Origin: Cloeon dipterum | Taxonomy: Eukaryota > Arthropoda > Insecta > Ephemeroptera > Baetidae | DNA length: 64,000 nt | NCBI RefSeq assembly: GCF_949628265.1 | Contig: NC_088789.1 | Location: forward strand, 3,596,001 to 3,660,000 | Direction: 5' to 3' | Shown here: positions 24,827 to 35,084 of the stretch, piece by piece | Layout of the letters: each line of letters opens with the position of its first letter | Position numbering within the stretch: the first letter of the stretch is position 1 | Translations under genes and position numbers: made by a program | Notes under the pieces: model-generated | The model's input: the letters and a program-made list of their open reading frames with translations, nothing else | Databases searched by the model: none | What the model was told of the DNA's origin: nothing

Positions 24827-27800
24827 CTATCCAAAACTAGAGTTCTCGAATCTTTGAAAATTACCATTTTTCGCAGGTTTCTCATTGCTTGAGTAGATCG
24901 CGGCCTGCCGCATGAAGTCCACTTGCTGCTGCAGCCTGGGCACCGCAGCGACCGGCTTCACCCTGATTACGGACAAGATGGGCTGCTCGGTTGCATTCTT
25001 GGACAAACAGAACAGCCGCAGCAGCCGCGACCAAGCAACCTCAAGCAGCTCGCACACGGTCAGCACCGAGGCTCCCATCAACAGGCCCAGCGTGCCGCCG
25101 ATGTCGCACAATAGAGCGATCATTGTGTACGCGTATTCCTCTTGGATGACTTCATACGCAAGCTCCTAAACATATTTATGCGGGGATATTTTAAAATACA
25201 GTAAGAGTAATAAGAGCATAATTTTTCTGATTCTTCTGAGACGCAGTAGCAAAAAGTGAGGGAAAGAGAAGAAAAAAATCGATTTTGGGGTGAAAGCTGA
25301 GTGGTAGTTTAATTCTAAACAAATCAAACGTTTTTCAACTAAGCTTAATAATGTGTCTTTCTTAATTTACGTTAGTGTAAATAATAATAAAAAACATTAG
25401 CCGGCAAATTTTAGGCGTCACGAAATCTGGCCAATTGTAAGCTGCGCAAGACACTCGTGAAAAAGGTCAAAAACTGAAAAGTGCAGGAGTAAAAAATGTC
25501 TGTTCTGGCCGTTGCAGAAGGGTTGGTTGTAGCCCTTTAGTACCATAACAAAATAAAATCTCAAGGCAAATAATTAATAATAAAAAAACTAGAGTGGGAA
25601 TTAACTCTCGCACCTTAAAAAAATATTTTTTTTCCTTTCATTTGAACCCATTGCAGCATAAAATCTTTTCAACTTAAAACATAATTTTGTGTTACACGTA
25701 CTTTCTTTATTTTAAAATCAAACAGTGGAATTTTGTTATGGAGCTGAAACCTACAATAAATTCTTGTTAGAATAAAAATCAAATCAATTTTCAAGGCTAG
25801 CTATAAATTTAATAGTATAAAATAATAATAATAAAAGGAGCTAAGGTTTTATAGGCTGATAAATTTAATTTTTAGTGTCCTATCTAAGAACCATAGCTGA
25901 AATAGATTTAATTACCGCGTAAAAGACACGAATACGAGTTCTATTTTTTTCAAAGGCCGTGCTTTCAGGGTAGCTGAGGAAGGTGGTCTCTTGGCATTTG
26001 TGCAAGCAGTTGCAGTCGAGCTTTCTCCAGCCTCCAAAGAACAGCATGTTGTCAAGTACATTATTCGCTTCGGCGTAGTCATTTGGGTTGTTGCAATCGC
26101 TGAGGACGAGGCTGTTGTTGTCTCTTGCTACGGTGCATTTGAAAGCCGAGCACAAATATCTCATTACGCGAAAAGTGTCTGCACTCGACTCACCTGCATT
26201 CATAAATGGCAGCCTGCATTTTACGACCGCAGCGACTGCACTTTGAAAGCACTCGGAAATGCAGTGCTCCGCCGAGTACCCCGGGACGTTTGAGCACGGA
26301 TTTTTTTTCGTGTTCAACTTCTGAAACTGATTTAAAAAAAAAACACTTGACGATGCAACTGTTGAATTTTTTTGCTAAGCTTCTGTTGGGAAATCAAGTT
26401 TTTAGCTGCGGACTACGCCCACTTAAGACAGACATTAGCAAGCGCTCATTCAGTGTTCAGATATTAAAAAGTTGTCTGGCAGCTTGCAAGTTTTTTCAAC
26501 AGGAGAGGCGTATGACATCTATGACGGCCAACTTTTTATCCAGGTCAGCAACAAAATTTGAATTTTGTGTAAATTAATAATTTAAAATGTTGAACTTCCC
26601 TAATTTTAAAACTTAAAAACTCCTATGCTAAGGATAAACGCGCAGCACGTCAGTTTGCAGCGGCCAATATAGTATTGTCCCCCACTACAATTTATTTTAG
26701 TCGCCACCTCCTTGCGCCCTGAGGCGAAGAGATGGTCATTCTGTAGAGACGCGAGCTTGATTAATAAACATATGAGTGCAAAGAAAAAAAACAAAAAAAA
26801 AACAGCGGAATGCCTGAAGGACCAGCGCCAGAAGGGCGGATGCCTCAGGGCGCAAGGAGGTGGCGACTAAAATAAATTGTAGTGGGGGACAATACTATAT
26901 TGGCCGCTGCAAGTTTTAATAATCATTTTACCATGAGTTGATGGAGACAAAAATCTTTATATTTTTCATCTCTATATTCTCACTTAAAATTATAAATCTG
27001 GGGAGTTAGTTAAACGTGCAGTTTAAAATTATACCTTCCTGAGCTCCACCTTGACGTCTTTCGCCCAGCCAAAGTCCTCCGAAATGCTTTCTGTGCGGAC
27101 AATCACGGATGGCGACTCGCCCGGCTCGTGCAAAACCACCCGCAGTCCCGGGACTGACGAGGGATCTTTCTGATCTTGGAAGACCACGTACAAGTTGTTA
27201 AATGAGTTAGTGAGGTTCGTTCGCGCGTCATCTACGGGTGGTATATAATTTAATTTTGCAAAACTTTTTGGCAGATAAAATCGGAAAATTGATACCCATC
27301 TGGTAAGTGTAGCAAGGCCCGATGGTCGTGAACGTCAAACTCCATTTACCAACCACATCGCAAGTGATTCCTCGTCCAAACCAACACTGCCGCAAATCAT
27401 GGCGGATTGTTAAAATTATAACAACAAATTTAAAAACAATGTTGACCACCTCTGGAATGAATGCATTCGCATCTAATGCTAAGTTGGTCCAGATGTTGGT
27501 GGAGGTCATGCCGTTCAACCCTGCCAGCTGAGGGATTTTCACCATTTTCCCTGTTGCATTTTTGGGTAGCAACTTTACGAAAAATAATTCAATTTCGAGT
27601 TGTCACAAAGAGAAACTCACCTTAGCTTTGATCAATAACTCCAGCGCTTTCGTTATGTTGTAAGGGGATTTATGGCAAACGGTGACTGAGGGGAACTCGA
27701 GAGACGTGTTCTGAGTGATCCGCACGTTTATGTTGACCGGCTCCGCGATGTAGCGCATCACGCGGTCCATGCACTGTTACTCATAAATTGAACAATTCGT

Positions 27801-29293
27801 TTGGTTAGCATACAACTCAATTCAAGGCCATGATCAACGCCAAAATCATTTCGGATAAAGTAATTTTGATAAAAGGAAAGAGAGTTCTGTATTCGTTTCA
27901 CGCAATTAACCTGGGCAAGCATGAGAGAGAGACAAATGACGAGAACAACAGCCCATAGGACTCTTCTGAGCTTTGGTGACTTTTTGTCCATCGCAGCGTC
28001 CACCCCGGCCACGCTGACATCTTTTAAGGATCGCCAGGTGAGCGAATCTTCGTCCGCGTCTGTCCATGTGTCGGTAAATGTTTTCGCCCGACTTTGTCTG
28101 CAATTTGAATCCCCAAAAAAATCAAGACGATTAAAATTTTTAGCAATTTATTTGAACTTCGAATAAAAAATCAATCCTAAATTGTAAAAAGTAATATGCA
28201 ATATTGAAAATATATTCTTCAAGATAGCGAAATAATTAAGCTGTAGAAATAAAGGAGAAGTTGTTTTGCAATCTACTCAATTAAAAATAAATTATTTTAG
28301 ATTTATTTTTCTCAGTTAAAATATTTTTACACTTCTGCAGAAATTTTATTAAAAAATGTAATAGAATAAAATACCCCGTATGGTTGCTTCAACTAATAAA
28401 AATATATTTTTTATTAATTTATCGACTTGCTAACAAGGTTGGCATTTGCTTTGCAGAGTTGTACATTGAATTTGTTTGTTCTCTTTCCTTAAGTTAAATT
28501 ATTTCATTATCCAGAAGAATCCTTCACTTCAGGTTTGCATAATATATGTTGATTAGAAATACAAATTTATTAGAGATGAAAATTATTAGAGCCATCGTGA
28601 AATTAGATTAAATACTTAAAAAAAGAGGTAATCTCAGAATTTATAATACGCAGAATATTATATGTTTAATATTTGAATGCGTTGCATTTTTCTGTAATTT
28701 TCGTTGATATATAGCAGTACACACTGTAGTGTTGAATAAATCTTAAATTGTTTAATAAATAAAATTCTGTACCAAAACAGCCCTAACTAATTTGAGTCCT
28801 CTATCTAGTAACCACAATGCACGATGTTAACTTGTTTAGCAGGACAAAGGACAAAAGCGCGTCGAATGAAACTGCTGGCCCCGTTTGTAAGTGTTGAAGT
28901 GCCGAAAACTGTTTTTAAGTTCCAAAGCTACCGCCTGTGGAATGATCTCCCACCGAATCTCTGTCGCAACGAAAGTACATTTATAGAACTCTTAAAAAAG
29001 AACAGTTCTTCAAGAAATATTGAACTTTGTATCACTTTTTCTTTAACAATTATGTTCCTATTTTGAATTTATTTGTCTGGGTATGGCAATGTATTGGGCA
29101 AAATAGCCCTGCAGAACCATAATAAAGATCACCTGAAACTAAATCATCAGTTATTTATCCGTCATACGTTTGAAAATAAAAAATAATTGCATTGCCCTGA
29201 AAAAAAATCGAGTAAGTCTCACATAGTGGCCACATCGACGGCCTGCTTCCACTTTTCCCTGATCTTGAGACTGGCTTTTTCTGGTCCAGGCAT
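24827..29293 (-). CDS. DEG/ENaC sodium channel subunit, pickpocket type (gene B)
   Basis: Channel subunit of 523 residues. Exons 29293-29223, 28097-27911, 27773-27621, 27572-27450, 27386-27296, 27231-27035, 26326-25916 and 25165-24827; phases close. The first exon encodes MPGPEKASLKIREKWKQAVD and joins in phase 2 (AT|A) to a second exon carrying TM1 (RRVLWAVVLVICLSLMLAQ). Its existence is supported by the matching exon, in the same phase, in gene C. Ectodomain blocks include EFPSVTVCHKSPYN, CWFGRGITCD, GPCYTYQM and a Cys-rich CSAFKCTVARDNN segment that is absent from gene A. TM2 carries DIGGTLGLLMGAS with GAS at 442-444. The HG motif is AG (54-55), as in A and C. The exon homologous to two exons of gene A is undivided here. 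Intron 1 carries a LINE fragment and a later intron a MITE, both missing from gene C. Confidence 0.88.
25395..25515. repeat. probable decayed fragment of MITE family 2
   Basis: Shares aaaaggtcaaa and aaaagtgcaggag with the interior of the copy at 52418-52706, in the same order and spacing. Ends are not recognisable. It lies in the last intron of channel gene B. Confidence 0.4.
26655..26912. mobile_element. 258-bp MITE with 71-bp terminal inverted repeats
   Basis: Arms 26655-26725 and 26842-26912 are perfect reverse complements as far as I can read, starting ttgcagcggccaatatagta. The centre is A-rich on one side. The homologous intron of gene C has an empty site (acgtca followed by ttttttataat), so the element arrived after the duplication or was lost from C. 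No transposase. Confidence 0.85.
28737..29165 (+). mobile_element. LINE fragment (3' end of a non-LTR retrotransposon)
   Basis: A short frame around 28900-29010 reads FKFQSYRLWNDLPPNL and TFIELLKK, which matches the conserved C-terminal end of reverse transcriptase polyproteins of CR1/L2/Jockey-like LINEs (x-LWNxLPxxLR...F...LK). The rest of the open frame is not coding-like. It is a 5'-truncated copy, antisense to gene B in its first intron. Gene C lacks it at the homologous place (gttgaat directly followed by gattgaaaataaa), which sets the borders. Confidence 0.75.
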
Positions 29294-29862
29294 TCTCCTT
29301 TGTTCCGCCGCGCCGCGAGCGATGTCTTTTTGATGATTCCCTTCAGTCGGTGGTTGTGTTGGGCATTCCGGCGCAAGGAACACTGGCTCATTTGGTCAGA
29401 AGAGACATTATTTGTGTGTGTCAACCGGTCATTGTCTGGCGTGGTGCACGCAGCGCTACAATTATTCATCGCATTTACTGTTGGGCGCTGCAATTATTGT
29501 CAGCTCGGCACGAAAAAACTGTGGCAACGCGCAGGACACGTAATAAATCCAGAAAGCAATTATTTTCTAGATCCAACATTGAGATTATGCGGGTGCGGAG
29601 AAACAAACTAGGCCGTTTTTAAACGTTTAGAGAGTCTGTGTTTATTTTAAAAAATGGAAACAAAAAATGGAGAGATGATTGAGATTTCAATTTTGAGGTA
29701 GCAAATATTGCAGCTCTTACTTTCCTATCCACACGGTTTTTTATATTCAATAATTTTCTATTTGTCTAGGGATAAAATTGAAATTAATTTTAGTCCATGT
29801 TAAATGTCAGATTTTCGTAAAATATTTAAAATTTTGAGTTTTAATCTATACAAATATATACA

Positions 29863-29863
<1 letters not shown>

Positions 29864-29900
<37 letters not shown>
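29864..29900. repeat. (TA)n microsatellite
   Basis: Uninterrupted run of about 18 TA units just left of gene C's 3' end. Confidence 0.9.
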
Positions 29901-29905
<5 letters not shown>

Positions 29906-30060
29906 TACTAAGGTTTGGCACGTAAAAAATATATTTTTCTATAATTCAACATTTTAATTTTATTCGCTAAAAAGTACAACATTATGCTGTTGACTAGTTT
30001 TATCACAACCTGTCTTGAAAGTGCATTAGAAATTTCCCCTCGTTGTGCGCGTTTATTTTT

Positions 30061-33000
30061 TCAATGAAACACAATCCTCTCTCCAAAATAGGAGTCCTCG
30101 AATTTTTGGAAATGAACATTTTTCGTATTTTTCTCATTTCTCGAGTAGATCGCGGCCTGCCGCATTAAGTCAGCCTGCTGCTGCAGCCTATCGGTCTTGG
30201 GCACCACAGCGGCCGGCTTCACCCTGATCACGGACATGATGGGCTTCTCGGTCGTATTCTTGGACAAGCAGAACAGCCGCAGCAGCCGCGACCAAGCAAC
30301 CTCAAGCAGCTCGCACACGGTCAGCACCGAGGCTCCCATCATCAGGCCCAGCGTGCCGCCGATGTCGCACAATAGAGCGATCATTGTGTACGCGAACTCC
30401 TCTTGGATGTCTTCAAACACAAGCTCCTAAGCAAATTTATATACGGGGGTATTTTAAAATACATGATTTTTCCGGTTCTTCTGAGGTGCAGTAGCAAAAA
30501 GTGAGTGAAAGACAAGAAAAAATCAAGTTTGGGGGTGTTAGTTTAATTTAAAACGTGTAGACTATCGTGTTTTTTTCTAATTTAGCTTTATAATGACTTT
30601 CTAAATTTACATATTAGTGCAAATAATAAACAAAAAATTAAATTTTGAAATTTAAATTTGTTATGCAACTGGATAGTGCATCCACCAACCCTTGGCTCGT
30701 TGCAGAAGGGTTGGTTGTAGCCCTCCAGATGGAAAACAAATTTAAATCTCAAGGCAAATAATTAAAGAAATTTTTAGTGTTAAGGAGTTAAGTTTTTATA
30801 GGCTAATAAATATAATTTTGAGTGTATTAAACTAAAAACTGCAGCTGAAATTAAAATGAATTACCGTGTAAAAGACACGAATACGAATTTTATTGTTGTC
30901 GTAGGCCACGTTTTCAGGGTAGCTGAGAAAGGTGGTCTCTTGGCATTCGTGCAAGCAGTCGCAGTCGTGTTTTCTCCAGCCTCCAAGGTTCAGCATGTTG
31001 TCGAGCACATCATTCGCCTCTGCATAGTCGTCTGGGTTGTTGCAATCGCTGGGGACGAAGCTGTTGTTGTCTCTTGCTACGGTGCATTTGAAAGCCGAGC
31101 ACAAATATCTCATTACGCGAAAAGTGTCTGCACTCGACTCACCTGCATTCATAAATGGCAGCCTGCATTTTACGACCGCAGCGACTGCACTTTGAAAGCA
31201 CTCGGAAATGCAGTGCTCCGCCGAGTACTCCGGGTCGTCTGAGCACGGATTTTTTTTCGTATTCAAGGTCTGAAACTGATTAAAAATAATAACACTCGAC
31301 GATGCAACTGTTGAATTTTTTTGCCAAGCGTCTGCTGGAAAATCAAGTTTTTAGCTGCGGACTGCGCCCACTTAAGATGGATAGACGGATGTGAGCGAGC
31401 GCTCATTCAGCAGTGTTCGGACAGTAAAAAGTTGTCTGGCAGCTTGATTGCAAGCGATTATATAATATGTAGACTTTTTTTAATCAAGTTTTTTCAACAG
31501 GAGAGGCTTATGAGATCTAAAACGATAAAATTGTATCCAGGTCAGCAACAAAATTTGAATTTTTTAGCAAATTAATATTTTAAAATGTTGAAATTCCCTT
31601 ATTTTATAAAGCTTAAAAACTTTTATGCTAAGGATAAGCGGTGTACGTCATTTTTTATAATAATTCTTAATACCATGAGATGTTTTTACGAGTTGATGGA
31701 GACAAAAATATTTGCATTTTTCATCGCTAAATTCTCACTTAAAATTATAAATATGGGGAATTAGTTAAACGAGAAGTTTAAAATTTTTACCTTCCTGAGC
31801 TCCAGCTTGACGTCTCTCGCCCAGCCAAAGTCCGCCGACATGCTGTCCGTGCGGACAAGCACGGATGGCGACTCACCCGGCTCGTGCAAAACCACCCGCA
31901 CCCCCGCGACAGACGAGGGATCTTTCTGATCTTGGAAGACCACGTTCAAGTTGTTGAACGTGTTTGTGAGATTCGTTCGAGCGTTTTCTACGGGTGGTAT
32001 AAATTTAATTTTACAAAAAATGTTTGGCAGATAAAATCGAAAAATTTATATATATATTTTGTAATACCCATCTGGTAAGTGTAGCAAGGCCCGATGGTCG
32101 TGAACGTCAAACTCCATTTCCCAACCGCATCGCAAGTGATGCCTCGTCCAAACCAACACTGCCGCAAATCATGGCGGATTGTTAAAATTATAACAACAAA
32201 TTTAAAAACAATGTTGACCACCTCTGGAATGAATGAATTTGCATCTAATGCTAAGTCGGTCCAAATGTCGGTGGAGGTCATGCCGTTCAACCCTGCCAGC
32301 TGAGGGATTTTCACCATTTTCCCTGTTGCATTTTTGGGTAGCAACTTGACGAAAAATAATTCAGTTCCAAGTTAACACAAAGAGAAACTCACCTTAGCTT
32401 TGATCAATAACTCCAGCGCTTTCGTTATGTTGTAAGGGGATTTATGGCAAACGGTGACTGTGGGGAATTCGAGAGACGTGCTGCGAGTGATCCGCACGTT
32501 TACGTTGACGGGCTCCGCGATGTAGCGCATCACGCGGTCCATGCACTGTTACTCATGAATTAGAATATTCACAACTCTCACAAATATTTTTAATAAAAGT
32601 AATTTTGATCAAAGTAAAGTGCGAGAATTTACACGAAGCGTGTTATAGTTTAGAATTCATTTCACGCAATTAACCTGGGCAAGCATGAGCGAGAGACAAA
32701 TGACGAGAACAACAGCCCATAGGACCCTTCTGAGCTTTGGTGACTTTTTGTCCATCGCAGCGTCCACTCCAGCCACGCCGACATCCTTGAAGGATCGCCA
32801 GGTCAGCGAATCTTCGTCCGCGCCTGCCCAAGTGTTGACCAATTTTTTCGCCCGACTTTGTCTGCAATTTAAATCCCCAAAAAATCAAGACGATTAAAAT
32901 TTTTAGCATTATTTATATGAACTTCGTATAAAAAAATCAATCCTAAATTGTAAAAAGTAATATGCAATATTGAAAATATATTCTTCAAGATAGCGAAATA

Positions 33001-33828
33001 ATTAATATTCTTGTTTATTCTTGTTTATTCTGCCTTGTCATAAATACATAAAATAATAAAATATTAAGCTGTAGAAATAAAGACATTGTTTTGCAATCCA
33101 CTCAATTAAAAATAAATTGTTTTAGATTCCTTTTTCTCAGTTATAATATATTTTTACACTTCTGCGGAAATTTTATTAAAAAATGAAATTGAATAAAATA
33201 TCCCGTAAAATTCTTTCAACTAATAATATATATATATATATATATATACATATATATTCTAATTGAGTGATTTGCTAACAAGGTTCGAATTAGCTTTGCA
33301 GAATTTGTTTCTCTCCTTAAAAGTTGTATTATTTCATTATCCAGAGGAATCTTTCACTTGAGGTTTGCATATTGGGATTAGAAACACAAAAGTGGCCATT
33401 GAGTTGGCTGGGTCCCTGTGCGGCCTGGTGCGCCCATGTTATCCGTTCGACGTAATATTGGGACCCGGGTTTCAGCATTCGTGCTAGTGCAGTGCGCACC
33501 CTCCCCGGTCCTGGGACAGGGATAAAAAGAGAAAAAAAAATTTTAACCATCGTAAAATTTGCAGTGCAGTTTCAATACTTAAAAAAAGAAAGAATCTCGC
33601 ATAATTTATAATATGCAGAATGTTAATATTTAATATAATTGAATGCTGTGTGTTTACTGTAATTTTTCGTGGATATACTAAGACACACTGTAGTGTTGAA
33701 TGATTGAAAATAAAAAAATAATTGCAGCGCCTTGAAAAAAAATCGAGTAAGTCTCACAGAGTGGCCGCATCGACGGCCTGCTTCCACTTTCCCCTGATCT
33801 TGAGACTGGCTTTTTCTGGTCCGGGCAT
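30061..33828 (-). CDS. DEG/ENaC sodium channel subunit, pickpocket type (gene C)
   Basis: Channel subunit of 532 residues, the closest paralogue of gene B. Exons 33828-33758, 32861-32675, 32545-32393, 32344-32222, 32158-32068, 31987-31791, 31275-30865 and 30426-30061; phases close and every internal exon has the same length as in B. The first exon reads MPGPEKASLKIRGKWKQAVD and joins CT|A. TM1 is RRVLWAVVLVICLSLMLAQ; TM2 carries DIGGTLGLMMGAS with GAS at 442-444. The HG motif is again AG (54-55). The C-terminus is nine residues longer than in B and ends ERIVFH. A block of about 169 bases in exon 7 is identical to B at synonymous sites too, while neighbouring exon sequence differs. This suggests gene conversion. 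Likely to co-assemble with its paralogues, but that is inference. Confidence 0.88.
33226..33257. repeat. (TA)n microsatellite
   Basis: TA run broken once by tacata, in intron 1 of channel gene C. Confidence 0.8.
33398..33545 (+). repeat. dispersed repeat family 1, copy 4 (diverged 3' part)
   Basis: Shares gcccatgttatccg and attgggacccgg with copy 3 and ends in an A-rich run. Inserted in intron 1 of gene C; gene B lacks it at the homologous position. Confidence 0.5.
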
Positions 33829-34210
33829 TCTCCTCTTTGTTCCGCCGCGAGCAATGCCTTTTTATGATTCCCTCCTTCAGTCGGTGGCGGTTGTGTTGGG
33901 CATTCAGGCGCAAGGCATACTGGCAGCCGAGACTGCGGCTTATTTGGTCAGAAGAGGCATTATTTGCGTGTGTCAATCAGGTATTGTCTGGCGTGGCGCA
34001 CACATCAATTATTCATCGCAGTCACTGTTGAGGACCGCAATTATTGTCACCTCGGCACGCAAAAAAATCGTGACAACGCGCAGGACACGTCGAAAAAAAT
34101 CCAGAAAGCTAATTGCTAGAAACAACCTTGAGATTATGCGGGTGCGGAAAAACAAAAGCCGTTTTTAAACTTTTAGAGAGTCTGTGTTTATTTTCAATAA
34201 TGGAAACAAT

Positions 34211-35084
34211 TTTCTGCACTTAAATAACAGCTAGAAAAAGGGATCTTAGGAATAAAAAAGTAAAAACCTCTATAGAATAAAAAAGATTAACAGATATCAT
34301 CAATTACTTCAAATCTGGTAGATATGCCATAGATATACAAACATCTCTCTAAAGGAAACATACATAGTAATTAAGATGGTAATTATTGTAGGAATGTTAG
34401 AAAATTGATTGAACACATGAATACGTGCTGGTCCTGGATACATTCAAAGGCACATTTTTAAAGTTAAGGTCGTGTGTCGCGACATCCTTTTTGCTACTTC
34501 CAGCTTTTCATTTTTCTCTCATGACAAGTGCGCAAATCTAATCTATAACACAGTAATTGTTTCTAATTTATAAAAAAAACGAATTCTAGACATCATGAAG
34601 TAAGAAAGGACGTGATTCTGATTTTGGCACGGTTTCGTTGATTAAGCAGCAAGCTACAAGTTCATCATTTTTATACCTCTTTGTAGCTCAGCAGTATTTG
34701 ACATTTAGTGAAACGTGGTGTCATTACAAAATTTAAATCAGACTCGTGTGAGCCGTTGCACTGAAAACCTTTCATATGGCACGCTGAAAACAAAAATCAG
34801 TTGGCGGGCCCACTAGACATAGCATATAATACAAGAACCAAACATTTTTGCTTTCCAGCATGCAAAATTAAAAGTTGACTACTCCAATAAAGAAACGAGT
34901 CAGTTCCAACTGTTTAGAGGCAGCATTTGTTATTAAAAATCAATCAAACTGCTGATTTTTTTCTGCCCGAACATTGATCAAAGCGGATGGGTGATTTTAA
35001 AAATAGTGGTTCAGTAGACCAGAGTTGGAATGTAACTGAAATGGCACTGCTCTGAGTTTTTTAGCTATAAAGTGTTCATGGGTG
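34211..35084. other. spacer and Rab32 3'UTR
   Basis: Lies between the channel C upstream region and the Rab32 stop codon. Expected to hold the Rab32 3'UTR on the minus strand and the promoter of gene C. No gene seen. Confidence 0.5.

Larger units (their letters stand above)
24585..29660. repeat. tandem duplication unit 1 (channel gene B)
   Basis: Homologous over its whole length to 29745-34210. The left edge shares atttgtctagggata and aaatgtcagatttt; the right edge shares tagagagtctgtgtttattt and atggaaac. Introns as well as exons align, so the duplication is recent. The unit is longer than its partner by two insertions, a MITE and a LINE fragment. Confidence 0.8.
29745..34210. repeat. tandem duplication unit 2 (channel gene C)
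   Basis: Partner of 24585-29660. Exon lengths are identical to gene B except for the last one. Carries its own insertion, a family 1 repeat at 33398-33545. Confidence 0.8.

Noticed and set aside
28824-29066. Host gene encoding an 80-residue protein
   Set aside because: The frame's middle matches the LINE reverse-transcriptase C-terminus, and the whole block is absent from the paralogous intron, so it is an insertion.
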